Shown here piece by piece: positions 1-8,130 of a DNA stretch of 64,000 nucleotides (positions within the stretch are counted from its first letter, which is position 1; the number at the start of each line of letters is the position of its first letter). The stretch spans positions 1-64,000 of the forward strand of contig NZ_JACOPK010000003.1 of assembly GCF_014288055.1 (NCBI RefSeq), read 5' to 3'. Below the pieces are notes generated by a model. The model was not told where the DNA came from, did no database searches, and worked only from the letters and a program-made list of their open reading frames with translations. This DNA comes from Agathobaculum hominis (GTDB taxonomy: Bacteria; Bacillota; Clostridia; Oscillospirales; Butyricicoccaceae). The position numbers were made by a program, and so were the translations under genes.

Positions 1-49
1 GCAGTAATGTATGGAGCGGACTGATACTAATAGGCCGAGGGCTTGACCT
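1..49 (+). rRNA. rrl: 23S ribosomal RNA, 3' end (partial)
   Basis: The first 49 bases match the conserved 3' end of bacterial 23S rRNA (ACTAATAGGCCGAGGGCTTG). The rest lies upstream of the window. tRNA-Lys, tRNA-Glu and 5S follow on the same strand, so this is the distal part of an rRNA operon. The exact mature end is inferred from the usual terminus. Confidence 0.93.
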
Positions 50-151
50 AAAGAATTAGGTGTAACCTCGATGAAGAATAGCGATTGCGAGTAAGATTGT
101 TCAGTTTTGAAGGTGTAAAGATGAAAATCTGACACTTTCAGTTGTGAATAT

Positions 152-218
152 AGAAGGTATAGCGCGGTAGCGCTCAGTAAAGTTTTCTTTGCATACTTTC
201 TTGTTCACAAGAAAGTAT
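152..218 (+). repeat. Spacer repeat copy 1, paired hairpins before tRNA-Lys
   Basis: This spacer has a short hairpin (161-174, AGCGC/GCGCT) and then a perfect 13-bp stem (191-203 with 208-220, loop TTCA). The 3' arm runs into the first two bases of tRNA-Lys. A second copy lies before 5S rRNA at 504-569. Copies differ mainly at positions that keep pairing (A193/T218 here, T544/A569 there), which suggests that the RNA structure matters, probably for precursor processing. That role is inference. Confidence 0.7.
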
Positions 219-294
219 GCACCATTAGCTCAGTTGGTAGAGCAACTGACTCTTAATCAGTGGGTCCACGGTTCGAGCCCGTGATGGTGTACCA
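219..294 (+). tRNA. tRNA-Lys (anticodon CTT)
   Basis: A full cloverleaf is visible. The acceptor stem GCACCAT pairs with ATGGTGT, the D arm contains AGCTCAGTTGG, and the anticodon loop CTCTTAA has anticodon CTT. The T arm contains GGTTCGAGCC, and ACCA is encoded at the 3' end. It lies in the distal spacer of the rRNA operon. Confidence 0.97.
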
Positions 295-372
295 GGAAAG
301 ACGCTTGTGAGGTCAGAGATGACCTCACAGGTGAGACTTTCAAAGAGCACAAACCGAAGGTCTTGCTGTTAT

Positions 373-447
373 GGCCCGTTGGTCAAGCGGCTAAGACGGC
401 GGCCTCTCACGCCGCAAACGGGAGTTCGATTCTCCCACGGGTCACCA
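373..447 (+). tRNA. tRNA-Glu (anticodon CTC)
   Basis: The acceptor stem GGCCCGT pairs with ACGGGTC. The anticodon stem GCGGC/GCCGC closes the loop CTCTCAC with anticodon CTC, which reads GAG. The T arm contains AGTTCGATTC, and the CCA end is encoded. It sits between tRNA-Lys and 5S rRNA and is co-transcribed with them. Confidence 0.96.
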
Positions 448-503
448 AAATAACAGTTGACAAGACGTGAGGAATGTGTTAAAATCGAATAGCTTTCAGG
501 ATA

Positions 504-569
504 AGAAGGTAAAGTGCGGAGCACTCATTGAAGTTTTCTTTGCTTACTTTCTTGTTCACAAGAAAGTAA
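504..569 (+). repeat. Spacer repeat copy 2, paired hairpins before 5S rRNA
   Basis: This is the second copy of the structured spacer. It has hairpin AGTGC/GCACT at 513-525 and a 12-bp stem at 543-554 with 559-570 whose 3' arm reaches the first base of 5S rRNA. It matches 152-220 closely and carries compensatory changes in both stems. Confidence 0.7.
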
Positions 570-685
<116 letters not shown>

Positions 686-691
686 ACAATT

Positions 692-726
692 AAGACTCAG
701 GACTTTGGTTCTGAGTCTTTTTTGCT
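692..726 (+). terminator. Terminator of the rRNA operon
   Basis: Stem AAGACTCAG (692-700) pairs with CTGAGTCTT (711-719), followed by a T-rich run. It lies directly after 5S rRNA and ends the operon. Confidence 0.9.
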
Positions 727-746
727 TTTTTCACATAAAAATAGAT

Positions 747-773
747 GAACGGCATCGCATCATGATGCCGTTC
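747..773. terminator. Hairpin between 5S and convergent hydrolase gene
   Basis: A 10-bp stem GAACGGCATC/GATGCCGTTC with a 7-nt loop. Read on the minus strand, a T-rich stretch follows after a few bases, so it may end transcription of the hydrolase gene (902-1459). Confidence 0.5.
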
Positions 774-901
774 GGAAAAGAAATGAAGAATGAAAATTGA
801 AATCCGCAAATAAAGCATTTCACGGATTCCCCTTTATTATATCCTGTGCTATGGACAAAATATGTCCATTTCGCGCAAAATATGCACAGCCTGTGGAAAA
901 A

Positions 902-1459
902 TCAGCGTTCATCCAGATATTGCGCGGTACGCGCCATGACGCGGTGGAGGGTCTCAAGATCATGCAGTGTATCGGCGGTTTCGAGCGAATGATCTGCGTT
1001 TTCTACAAGAAAAAGCGGTAGTTCGAGCCGCCTGCATTCGTTTTTTACGACCTCGGTGCGCGCCCAGGGGTCTGCGGTACCGTGGAAAACCAGACCTTCG
1101 CGTCTGAAATACGCAAATGAGTTCTCGACCGGCGTGTAGTAGACCTGCTGCGGAGAGAGAGAAAACCGGGCGGCGCAGACCGCCGCAACTGCCGTTCCGA
1201 GACTTTTAGAGATAAACAGGAGCTGTCTGTGCTGATCGGGCGCAATTCCGGACAGCTGTTCGGCCGCGGCGCGGCTGCAAAGCTCAATCGCTTGCTGGAT
1301 CCTCTCCGGCTTACCGCGCAGACCGGTCGGCAGCGGCGGATAGCTGACTGTGCAGACCTCGTATCCGCGCTCACGCGCCAGCTTCGCGCTGTGGTACAGC
1401 AGCGGTCTGTCGATCTGGTAGCCAACGCCCGGGAACAGGACGGCAAGTTTCTCTGACAT
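902..1459 (-). CDS. Alpha/beta-hydrolase family protein, small
   Basis: A 185-residue cytosolic protein. ATG at 1459 is chosen because GAAAGAAGGAA lies just upstream; an in-frame upstream ATG has no such site. The order of motifs fits an alpha/beta hydrolase: an N-terminal strand (VLFPGVGY), a nucleophile elbow (ISKSLGT, Ser near residue 85), an Asp after HGTADPW and a C-terminal His in NADHSLE. These would form a Ser-Asp-His triad. Substrate cannot be read from sequence. It stands alone, convergent with the rRNA operon and divergent from the deacetylase gene. Confidence 0.75.
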   Translation of the reverse strand: MSEKLAVLFPGVGYQIDRPLLYHSAKLARERGYEVCTVSYPPLPTGLRGKPERIQQAIELCSRAAAEQLSGIAPDQHRQLLFISKSLGTAVAAVCAARFSLSPQQVYYTPVENSFAYFRREGLVFHGTADPWARTEVVKNECRRLELPLFLVENADHSLETADTLHDLETLHRVMARTAQYLDER

Positions 1460-1544
1460 GCAAATTCCTTCTTTCTGCTGAAAAGTATAGCACAATGCAT
1501 AAGATTTTGACAGGATTTTTTACAGTTACATTTCTGAACACCGC

Positions 1545-1573
1545 TTGCACACAGGTGCAGTTTCGCCTATGAT
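1545..1573 (+). promoter_or_regulatory. Promoter of the deacetylase gene
   Basis: TTGCAC (1545-1550), a 17-bp spacer and TATGAT (1568-1573) form a good sigma-A promoter about 70 bp before the ATG at 1642. Confidence 0.65.
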
Positions 1574-1641
1574 AAAGAAAAGGATGGCGGACACGGGGAT
1601 CGTCCGCCGATAGCTGTCGAAAGGCGAAGGAGGAGAACAGC

Positions 1642-2838
1642 ATGAAAAACATCTGTAAACGGACGCTTTGCGCAGTGCTCGCGCTTGGTATGGCGCTGCT
1701 CCCGGCAGGAGCGACCAACTGGGGTCTCTGGTACGGAAACGGCCTTCATCAGCCCCCGAACGGCGAGGATACCGTGCAGACGCTCGCAAAGTACGGCGCC
1801 TATTATATGGGGAGCGCGGACGAGAAAACGCTGTATCTTACGTTTGACTGCGGCTACGAGAACGGAAATACTGCCAAAATACTGGATACCCTCAAAAAGC
1901 AGCACGTTCCCGGCGCGTTCTTCGTCGTGGGCGATTACCTCAAGACCGCTCCGGCACTTGTCAGGCGCATGGGCGACGAGGGCCATCTCGTCGGCAACCA
2001 TACGAACAATCATCCTAACATGAGCAAGGTGGGGAAGGAGCGCTTCACCTCCGAGCTGACGGCGGTCAGCTCGCAGTACAGGCAGCTGACCGGACGCCGC
2101 ATCGCGCCGTTCTATCGTCCGCCGGAGGGTTCGTATACCTATGATAATCTCAGCTGGGCACAGTCGCTCGGCTACCACACGACGCTGTGGAGCGTCGCGT
2201 ATGCAGACTGGGACCCGGCGTCGCAGCCGTCCTATGCTTCCGCGAAGCAGACCATCCGTGCGCGCGCGCACAACGGAGCCATCATCCTGCTGCACGCGGT
2301 CTCCTCGACTAATGCGGCAATCCTGAACGACCTCATTTCCGGCTGGAAAGCCGAGGGCTACACCTTCAAGGCGCTGAGCGCTCTGCCCGGCATCAAAAAC
2401 CCGACCGTCAACGCCCTGCCGAACGATGCGGCGTTCGCTGTCGGGGAAAAAAGGGCGGCATTTACTGCGTTTCTGATCGACGATGCAAACTATATCAAGC
2501 TGCGCGATGCCGCAGCGGCCCTCTCGGGCACGGAGAAGGCGTTTGCGGTCGCGTATGACGCGGCGTCGGACAGCGTACAGCTGTCGCGCGGCGGCGCATA
2601 CGAGGCGCTGGGGACCGAGCTTTCGGGTATGCGCGATGCGGCGGTCGTGCAGGCCGGCGCAGGCTCTCAGAGCATTACCCTTGACGGGGAGGCGCTGACG
2701 CTGAAAAGCTATCTGATCGACGACGCGAACTATGTCAAGCTGCGTGATCTGGCGCAGGCGCTCGACTGCGGCGTAGCCTACGATAACGCGACGCGCGCGG
2801 TCGTGCTCGACCCGGCAGCAAAATACGATACGGAATAA
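1642..2838 (+). CDS. Polysaccharide deacetylase (PdaA-like) with C-terminal stalk repeats
   Basis: A 398-residue exported protein with an N-terminal hydrophobic signal (residues 1-25). Residues about 27-250 form a NodB-type deacetylase most like PdaA, which deacetylates muramic acid during muramic-lactam formation in spore cortex. The fold's metal and catalytic residues are visible: TFDCGYEN (Asp69), NHTNNHP (His120, His124), RPPEGSY and the late LLHAVS motif. The last 130 residues contain two related units (FLIDDANYIKLRDAA and YLIDDANYVKLRDLA) typical of copper-amine-oxidase-like N-terminal stalk domains, which often bind cell wall. AAGGAGGAG precedes the ATG. A cortex role is inference from family. 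Confidence 0.85.
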   Translation: MKNICKRTLCAVLALGMALLPAGATNWGLWYGNGLHQPPNGEDTVQTLAKYGAYYMGSADEKTLYLTFDCGYENGNTAKILDTLKKQHVPGAFFVVGDYLKTAPALVRRMGDEGHLVGNHTNNHPNMSKVGKERFTSELTAVSSQYRQLTGRRIAPFYRPPEGSYTYDNLSWAQSLGYHTTLWSVAYADWDPASQPSYASAKQTIRARAHNGAIILLHAVSSTNAAILNDLISGWKAEGYTFKALSALPGIKNPTVNALPNDAAFAVGEKRAAFTAFLIDDANYIKLRDAAAALSGTEKAFAVAYDAASDSVQLSRGGAYEALGTELSGMRDAAVVQAGAGSQSITLDGEALTLKSYLIDDANYVKLRDLAQALDCGVAYDNATRAVVLDPAAKYDTE

Positions 2839-2873
2839 ATCCGATAAATATTACAGAACGAAATACAAAAATA

Positions 2874-2906
2874 CAGCCTCGGCAGAAATGTCGAGGCTGA
2901 AATTTT
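2874..2906. terminator. Bidirectional terminator
   Basis: Stem CAGCCTCG/CGAGGCTG lies between convergent genes ending at 2838 and 2915. T/A-rich flanks on both sides let it work in both directions. Confidence 0.75.
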
Positions 2907-2914
2907 ATCTATTT

Positions 2915-4624
2915 TTATTCGGCCGCTGCGGCATCGGGAGAGACCGGCGCGGTCTCGTCCGTCTGCGTACTGTCTGCGGTCTGCTGCTCTTCGGTCGGCT
3001 CTACGACCGTGATGTCGCAGTACTGGTAGGCCGTCGAGCCGTCCGTGCGCGTCACGCGGCAGGTCAGACAGGTCTGGCCGGGCTGGTATGTGCGGAAGGT
3101 GCAGTAGAAGGTCTTTCCGTTCGGGGAGACCTGCGGCACGGCTTCCGCGATGGACGGGTCGTCTACGATCCATTCCACGCTCTCGATCTCGTCGGTATAG
3201 CTCTGGTCGGTCATGACCGTGCTCTGGGTCGCCTTGTCGAAATAAAACTCGCTGCCGGAAAAAATCTGGCGCAGGACGATAACGCCGTCCTGCGTGATGT
3301 CGATCTTCGTCGGCACGGCGGTCGTTTCGGTGTTCGCGGGGAGCGTGATGTTGGTGCGGTCGAGAATCGCGTTTTCGTGCTGCTCCACCAGATCAAACAC
3401 CGCGGTATCGGTATATTTGCCCCATTTGACGGTCAGCTCGACCGTGCCGGTGGAGACCTGTTCGCCGAGGGGGTCGCCCGGGATGGAGACGCTGCCGTCA
3501 TCCGGGTTAAAGCGCAGCAGGGAGCGGCGACTGACCGACCATTCAAGCTCGTTTTCCGGGATGGCATCGCCGGTCGCGCGGTCGTAGGCGGACACATAGG
3601 TAACGAGCGGACAGCTGCGTGCGGCGAGCACGCGGTGGTGCACGGTCAGGACAACGCCCGCCTCGGCGTCCTCCGTGTCGGTATCGGTGTCCGCCCACGG
3701 ATTGGAAAAGCTGTCCTCCCCGGTCTGCGCCTCGATCTCGGCAGAGGCTGTCTCGTCGGGGACGTTTTCGATCTTCGGCTGCGTGCCCCATGCGATGAGC
3801 GCCGCAGAGCACAGCACGAGAGCAAAAGCGGCCGCAAACGTTTCATGGCGGTGCTTCGCGAGGAGGAGCAGCAGCGGAGACTTGCCTGCTTTTTTCGCGG
3901 CGTCCCGGGCAGCGGAGCGTGCCGCCGCCTTTTCGCAGGCTGCGGCCTTCTTTTCGACGCTCGCGAGCGCGGCCTGCACGAGCCTTGCGGCGGTCTGTGC
4001 GTCGAGCTCGGTCAGTTCCGCATCGAGGCACAGAAAATGCCGCAGAAAAGGCAGAAGGGATACGCCCCGCAGCGACGGGTCGGCGGTCTCTCTCCCGCGA
4101 ACGCCGCGCTCTATGGCGCTCTGCGCGCCGCCGAGGCGCGTTTTTACCGCGCTTTCGGAAATGGCAAGAGCGGCTGCGATCTCGCTGATGCTCATTTCGA
4201 GATAATAGTACATCAGCACGCATTCGCGCTGTACATCGGGCAGGGCGGCAGTGAGCGCGGCGGCGAGACAGCGGTTCTCCTCGCTGTCGAGCGCCTTGTC
4301 CGGCAGGACCTGCATCGGGCCGTCGATAAACGGCGCGGAGTCGGCCTGCTCGGGCGCGGCGTTCCTTGCCGCGGCGCGGCACAGCCTTGCGGCGGTGCTC
4401 ACCGTCCGGAGCGGGAAATCCTCGTCGTTTTTCAGTTCAGAAAGGCCGTTCAGCACCTCGCAGAAGATTTTCCGTTCGGTATCCTGTGCGCGGCGCTCGT
4501 CCTTCAGCATTTTCAGGCAGTAGAAATAGAGACGCGGCTGTATCGCGCGGAGCAGTTCGCTCTGCGCCTCGGCATCTCCCCTGCGACAGCGCGCGAGCAG
4601 CAGGCGCGTGTCCTCGTTCAGCAT
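2915..4624 (-). CDS. ECF-type sigma factor fused to membrane segment and extracytoplasmic domain
   Basis: A 569-residue fusion. Residues 5-80 resemble sigma region 2 of ECF factors. Residues about 125-172 resemble region 4, with an HTH around ISEIAAALAISESAVKTRL. A charged Ala-rich segment (205-250) leads to one hydrophobic helix (about 262-280). Residues 281-569 are acidic and beta-rich and look extracytoplasmic, with bacterial Ig-like spacing (VELTVKWGKYTDTAVF). The sigma part would be inside the cell and the C-terminus outside, so it could be a self-contained signal receiver. Region 2 is weakly conserved, so true sigma activity is uncertain. No separate anti-sigma gene is adjacent. Confidence 0.7.
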   Translation of the reverse strand: MLNEDTRLLLARCRRGDAEAQSELLRAIQPRLYFYCLKMLKDERRAQDTERKIFCEVLNGLSELKNDEDFPLRTVSTAARLCRAAARNAAPEQADSAPFIDGPMQVLPDKALDSEENRCLAAALTAALPDVQRECVLMYYYLEMSISEIAAALAISESAVKTRLGGAQSAIERGVRGRETADPSLRGVSLLPFLRHFLCLDAELTELDAQTAARLVQAALASVEKKAAACEKAAARSAARDAAKKAGKSPLLLLLAKHRHETFAAAFALVLCSAALIAWGTQPKIENVPDETASAEIEAQTGEDSFSNPWADTDTDTEDAEAGVVLTVHHRVLAARSCPLVTYVSAYDRATGDAIPENELEWSVSRRSLLRFNPDDGSVSIPGDPLGEQVSTGTVELTVKWGKYTDTAVFDLVEQHENAILDRTNITLPANTETTAVPTKIDITQDGVIVLRQIFSGSEFYFDKATQSTVMTDQSYTDEIESVEWIVDDPSIAEAVPQVSPNGKTFYCTFRTYQPGQTCLTCRVTRTDGSTAYQYCDITVVEPTEEQQTADSTQTDETAPVSPDAAAAE

Positions 4625-4756
4625 AGTAAATCTCCCCTTGGGTTAAGGGCGGCACCGCAAAATGATATGGTGCTGCCTCAGCATTCTTTTTCATTTTACA
4701 GTATAGTTTACGCGCAAACCGTTGTCAATTTACAGGATGGAAAGTTCACAAAAAAA

Positions 4757-4800
4757 TTATAAACTCTCGCCTGCCGGTGACGGTGAGCGAGAGTTTATAG
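4757..4800 (-). terminator. Terminator of the LacI-family gene
   Basis: A 12-bp stem (ATAAACTCTCGC with GCGAGAGTTTAT, 4759-4798) is followed on the minus strand by a T run, just past the stop codon at 4815. Confidence 0.85.
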
Positions 4801-4814
4801 ATAACGCGCGGTTT

Positions 4815-5816
4815 TTATGCGTTTTCCGCGAGGGTGATGAGGCTCGGCGTGCAGACCGTGCTCTGCTCAGGCTTGCGCTCGTAGACGAGGTGCTCGAACA
4901 GCAGCCGCATGGCGAGCCGTCCCTGCTCGGCCGCGTCGCAGCTGACCGCACAGGCGACCGCGCCGCTGCGGAGGAGCGCGGCGATCTCCGGGCTGTTCTC
5001 GAAGCACAGCAGCGCGGGACGAGCGGCCGGATTTGCATCATGAATCGCGCGGCAGACCTCGGGCACGCAGCCGCAGAGGATGACGAGCGCATCGAGTCCG
5101 GGACAGCGGCTGAGCAGGGCACGGGTGTTCATGTAGGCGAGCTTGGGGGAGGGCTTGGTCTCGGCGGCCACTGCGAGCGGCAGATTTTCATCGAGCGCGT
5201 CCGCGAGCGACTGCTCCTGCGGCGTGACGCCGCCCGGGGTGCGCAGTACGCCGACCCTGCCGCTGCCGCCGAGCAGAAGCCTGAGCATTCGCGCCGCCGT
5301 GCGGCCTGCCTGCTGCACATCCTGCTCGATGCGGCACAGGCACGGCACGTTTTCCGGCGCGCTGTGGACAAGAATGAGCGGAATATCCGCATCGTGCAGG
5401 GCGCAGAGCGCGGTTTTCACCGCCTCATCATCCGCCGTGCAGGCGATGACGCCGGCCGCTCCGCTCTCGCGGAATTCCCGCAGACAGGCGGCCTGCTGCT
5501 CTGTGTCAGCGGCCTCGGTCTCGCGCAGGTCGAGCGCGATGTTGAAGCTCGCGAAATCCTGCCGCACGCGCTCGATGCCGTGCCGCAGCGCGGCGGAAGC
5601 TGCTGTGTGCGCCAGCAGAATGCCGACGGTCAGCTTCTTTTTCTGGTAATTGAGCGCCTTTGCGAGCGGGTTGGACTCGTAGCCATATTGTTCGAGCAGG
5701 GCGCGGATCTGCTCACGCTTCGCCTCGCTCACGCCCGGACGGTCGTGAATGACCTTGTCGACCGTGGATTTATGTACGCCCGCCATATCGGCGATCTGTT
5801 TGAGTGTCACTGACAT
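4815..5816 (-). CDS. LacI-family transcriptional regulator
   Basis: A 333-residue DNA-binding repressor. The N-terminal HTH reads SVTLKQIADMAGVHKSTVDKVIHDRPGVS, followed by the hinge helix around NPLAKALNYQKKK and a periplasmic-binding-protein-like ligand domain. ATG at 5816 is chosen because GGAGG sits at the right distance upstream and LacI proteins start just before the HTH. The ligand is not deducible, though the domain resembles sugar sensors. It is flanked by terminators on both sides and is a single-gene unit. Confidence 0.9.
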   Translation of the reverse strand: MSVTLKQIADMAGVHKSTVDKVIHDRPGVSEAKREQIRALLEQYGYESNPLAKALNYQKKKLTVGILLAHTAASAALRHGIERVRQDFASFNIALDLRETEAADTEQQAACLREFRESGAAGVIACTADDEAVKTALCALHDADIPLILVHSAPENVPCLCRIEQDVQQAGRTAARMLRLLLGGSGRVGVLRTPGGVTPQEQSLADALDENLPLAVAAETKPSPKLAYMNTRALLSRCPGLDALVILCGCVPEVCRAIHDANPAARPALLCFENSPEIAALLRSGAVACAVSCDAAEQGRLAMRLLFEHLVYERKPEQSTVCTPSLITLAENA

Positions 5817-5907
5817 AATCGTTCCTCCGTTGCTGAGAGACCGGTTTTCTTTCTCTATTATCGCGCTTTTTCGCGGTCTGCGCAAGAGAAAATTCGAAAA
5901 ACGCCAG

Positions 5908-5946
5908 AAAAGCACCGCCCGCAGGCGGGCTGTCTGCGGGCGGTGC
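5908..5946 (-). terminator. Terminator after the YczE-like gene
   Basis: A 13-bp stem (GCACCGCCCGCAG with CTGCGGGCGGTGC) is followed on the minus strand by TTTTC. It separates the YheO/YczE pair from the LacI gene. Confidence 0.85.
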
Positions 5947-5951
5947 GGAAA

Positions 5952-6596
5952 TTATGAGCGGGGATAGCGGAGCGTTTCCGCAATGTTTTCCTGATGCACC
6001 TTCGCCGGGCGGAAATGCAGCAGGCTGAAATTCAGATTGATGAGCGAGCCGAGACCGAGCGCGGAGATGACCGTGCCGATGCCGAACTGGCCGCCGAGCA
6101 GAAAGCCGGAGACCGTTACCAGAATATCCGCACAGATACGGCAGACACCGGCGGAGCGGCCGGTCTTTCTCGCGAGCGCGACCATCAGCGCATCGCGCGG
6201 CCCTGCGCCGAGCGCACTGCGCATATACATCCATGTGCCGAGCGCGAGCAGCTCCAGTCCTGCGAGCAGCATCGCGATGCCGCCGGGGAGCGAATGCAGC
6301 TGCGGCACCCAGTCGAGTGCGAGCATCGCGTCGATGCACACGCCGCAGCCGATGATGTTGACGATCGTGCCGACGCCGAAGCTCTCGCCGAGCAGGACAG
6401 CCAGACCGATCGCGGCGGCGCCCGCGATGACCGTGGCGAGGCCGTAGGAGATCGGCAGGACGAGCGTCAAGCCCTGCTGGAGCACGCTCCACGGCTCTAG
6501 ACCGACGTTTGCCTGAAGCATGAGCACGATGCCGAGCGAGCTGACGGCGATCCCGGCTGCGAGCTGGAGCAGGCGGCGCACGTAATCACGCAGCAT
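5952..6596 (-). CDS. YczE/YitT-like integral membrane protein
   Basis: A 214-residue protein with about five hydrophobic helices. The family signature near residues 30-40 (ANVGLEPWSVLQQGL) and the motif MRSALGAGPRDALM near 125-140 fit the YczE/YyaS-like membrane family, whose substrate is unknown. GGAGGTG precedes the ATG. The gene begins 12 bp after the YheO-type regulator, so both are likely one transcript and perhaps one functional unit divergent from ridA. A role in export of a metabolite tied to that locus would be inference. Confidence 0.8.
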   Translation of the reverse strand: MLRDYVRRLLQLAAGIAVSSLGIVLMLQANVGLEPWSVLQQGLTLVLPISYGLATVIAGAAAIGLAVLLGESFGVGTIVNIIGCGVCIDAMLALDWVPQLHSLPGGIAMLLAGLELLALGTWMYMRSALGAGPRDALMVALARKTGRSAGVCRICADILVTVSGFLLGGQFGIGTVISALGLGSLINLNFSLLHFRPAKVHQENIAETLRYPRS

Positions 6597-6608
6597 GGCG
6601 TCACCTCC

Positions 6609-7313
6609 TCATTCTTCCGGGACTTCGCTCTTGAGCTGCGCGAGATGACGGTAAATGCTCGCCTGCGAGCAGGAAAGCGCCGCGGCGACGTCCTTTACCG
6701 CGCCCTTGAGCAGGAAGATGCCGCCTTCCTTGAGAGAGGCGACGATCTTGAGGCGCTCCTCGGGCGTCAGACGGTCGGCGCTCACGCCGAGACGGGACAG
6801 CTCGTTTGCAACGGCGTCCTCAGCCACATCGCCGATGGAGTTATGAAAGCTCTCGGGCGAGACTGCGGGGGGACACGCCGGCTTGTCCGAAAACTGCGAC
6901 TCGTCGATCTGCACATGCGCCTCGACGAAGCGGTCGGGGTGGCACAGCTTGAGGATAGCGTCGCTCGCTTCGCGGTATTTGGAATCGTCGAAATTGATGC
7001 ACAGCATGCCGATGAGCTTACCGTTCTGCTTGATGAACATGGTCGAGGAGCGGAGGACCTTGCCCTTTGCGGACATGCCGCAGTAGTGCAGGCGGTAGTC
7101 CTGCGTCTCGTAGCTCCTGTCCATCAGAATCTTGAGCGCGACGTTGGTCAGCGGCGCACCGACATCGCGCCCGCTGATGTGGTTGTTGGCGATGGCGATG
7201 ATGGAACGGTTTTTGTCGGTCATGTCGTGCAGCGCGACCTCATAGTCCGGTCCGAGGGTCAGACCGAGGAACTCGGTTACCTTGATATACTGCTGCAGCA
7301 GTGGATTTGCCAT
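6609..7313 (-). CDS. YheO-type (PAS-like plus HTH) transcriptional regulator
   Basis: A 234-residue regulator. Residues 1-120 form the YheO/PAS-like sensor domain (EVALHDMTDKNRSIIAIANN, then DYRLHYCGMSAKGKVLRSST). Residues about 175-230 form a C-terminal HTH (AAALSCSQASIYRHLAQLK). DauR, a family member, controls D-amino-acid catabolism. Here the gene is divergent from ridA and the PLP lyase, making them its likely targets. The start at 7313 is supported by GAGGTGAG just upstream. Confidence 0.87.
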   Translation of the reverse strand: MANPLLQQYIKVTEFLGLTLGPDYEVALHDMTDKNRSIIAIANNHISGRDVGAPLTNVALKILMDRSYETQDYRLHYCGMSAKGKVLRSSTMFIKQNGKLIGMLCINFDDSKYREASDAILKLCHPDRFVEAHVQIDESQFSDKPACPPAVSPESFHNSIGDVAEDAVANELSRLGVSADRLTPEERLKIVASLKEGGIFLLKGAVKDVAAALSCSQASIYRHLAQLKSEVPEE

Positions 7314-7542
7314 GTGATCTCACCTCATTTTTGAAATGGAAAACGACGTGTGTGTGTTTTTCTTCCGGTAGAAGTGTTACTTATATTATATAATACCGCT
7401 CAGAGCTTGTCAAAAGAAGGTGAAAAGGAATTTATCACAATTAAAAAAATACTCAGTTGTGAGAATGCACAAAACATATGGAAATAGGACACAAAAACGG
7501 GGATTTGTTTGTGGTCATTCATACAAAGTGCACAATAATGCG

Positions 7543-7571
7543 TTGACAAAAGGTTTTAAGTGTGATAAAGT
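7543..7571 (+). promoter_or_regulatory. Promoter of ridA
   Basis: A perfect TTGACA (7543-7548), a 17-bp spacer and TAAAGT (7566-7571) lie 29 bp before the ridA ATG. The 286-bp divergent region 7314-7599 is otherwise AT-rich and presumably holds the YheO-type operator, but no clear dyad is seen. Confidence 0.7.
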
Positions 7572-7599
7572 TTATGACATGAAAAGGAGGCTGATGGAA

Positions 7600-7980
7600 A
7601 TGAAGCAGATCATCAGTACGGAAAAGGCACCGGCAGCGATCGGCCCCTATGCACAGGGTGTTGCAGCAGGTAAGCTGATTATCACGTCCGGCCAGCTTCC
7701 GCTTGATCCCGCCACGGGCGCTTTCCCGGAGGGTATTAAAGAGCAGACCCGCCAGTCGCTGACCAACGTCAAGGCCATCCTCGAAGAGGGCGGCGCAGAC
7801 ATGAAGGACGTCATCAAGACGACCGTGTTCCTCAGCGACATGAACAACTTCGGCGCGATGAACGAGGTATATGCTGAGTTCTTCGGCGAGGGCGGCTATC
7901 CGTCCCGTTCGGCTGTTGAAGTTGCGCGCCTGCCCAAGGATGCTCTGGTAGAGATCGAGGTCATTGCGGTAGCACCGTAA
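7600..7980 (+). CDS. ridA: RidA family reactive-intermediate deaminase
   Basis: A 126-residue cytosolic protein that hydrolyses reactive enamine/imine intermediates such as 2-aminoacrylate. It begins MKQIISTEKAPAAIGPYAQG and shows the family landmarks TSGQLPLDP, NVKAILEEGGADMKDVIKTTVFL, SRSAVEVARLP and the final VEIEVIAV, including the catalytic-site Arg. ATG at 7600 is chosen because AAAAGGAGG lies 9 bases before it. It precedes a PLP beta-eliminating lyase that makes aminoacrylate, which explains the pairing. Confidence 0.95.
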   Translation: MKQIISTEKAPAAIGPYAQGVAAGKLIITSGQLPLDPATGAFPEGIKEQTRQSLTNVKAILEEGGADMKDVIKTTVFLSDMNNFGAMNEVYAEFFGEGGYPSRSAVEVARLPKDALVEIEVIAVAP

Positions 7981-8130
7981 TGACGCAGCGCGAAACCCCG
8001 TTATAACCCTTTTTTACAGACAAGGTGCTGTCCGCCAGGCGGAGAGGAAACAATAAAAAGCCTCTTCGACGACCGGGGTGCCTCCAAAACACAAACGGCA
8101 ACAACGCCAAAAAAATGGAGGTAATTTATT

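Noticed and set aside
3919..4626. Arg-rich plus-strand frames opposite the sigma fusion
   Set aside because: They have biased Arg/Ala composition typical of shadow frames and no start signals.
7314..8130. tnaC-like leader peptide for the PLP lyase
   Set aside because: No short ORF with a Trp codon and ribosome site lies before ridA or between ridA and the lyase.
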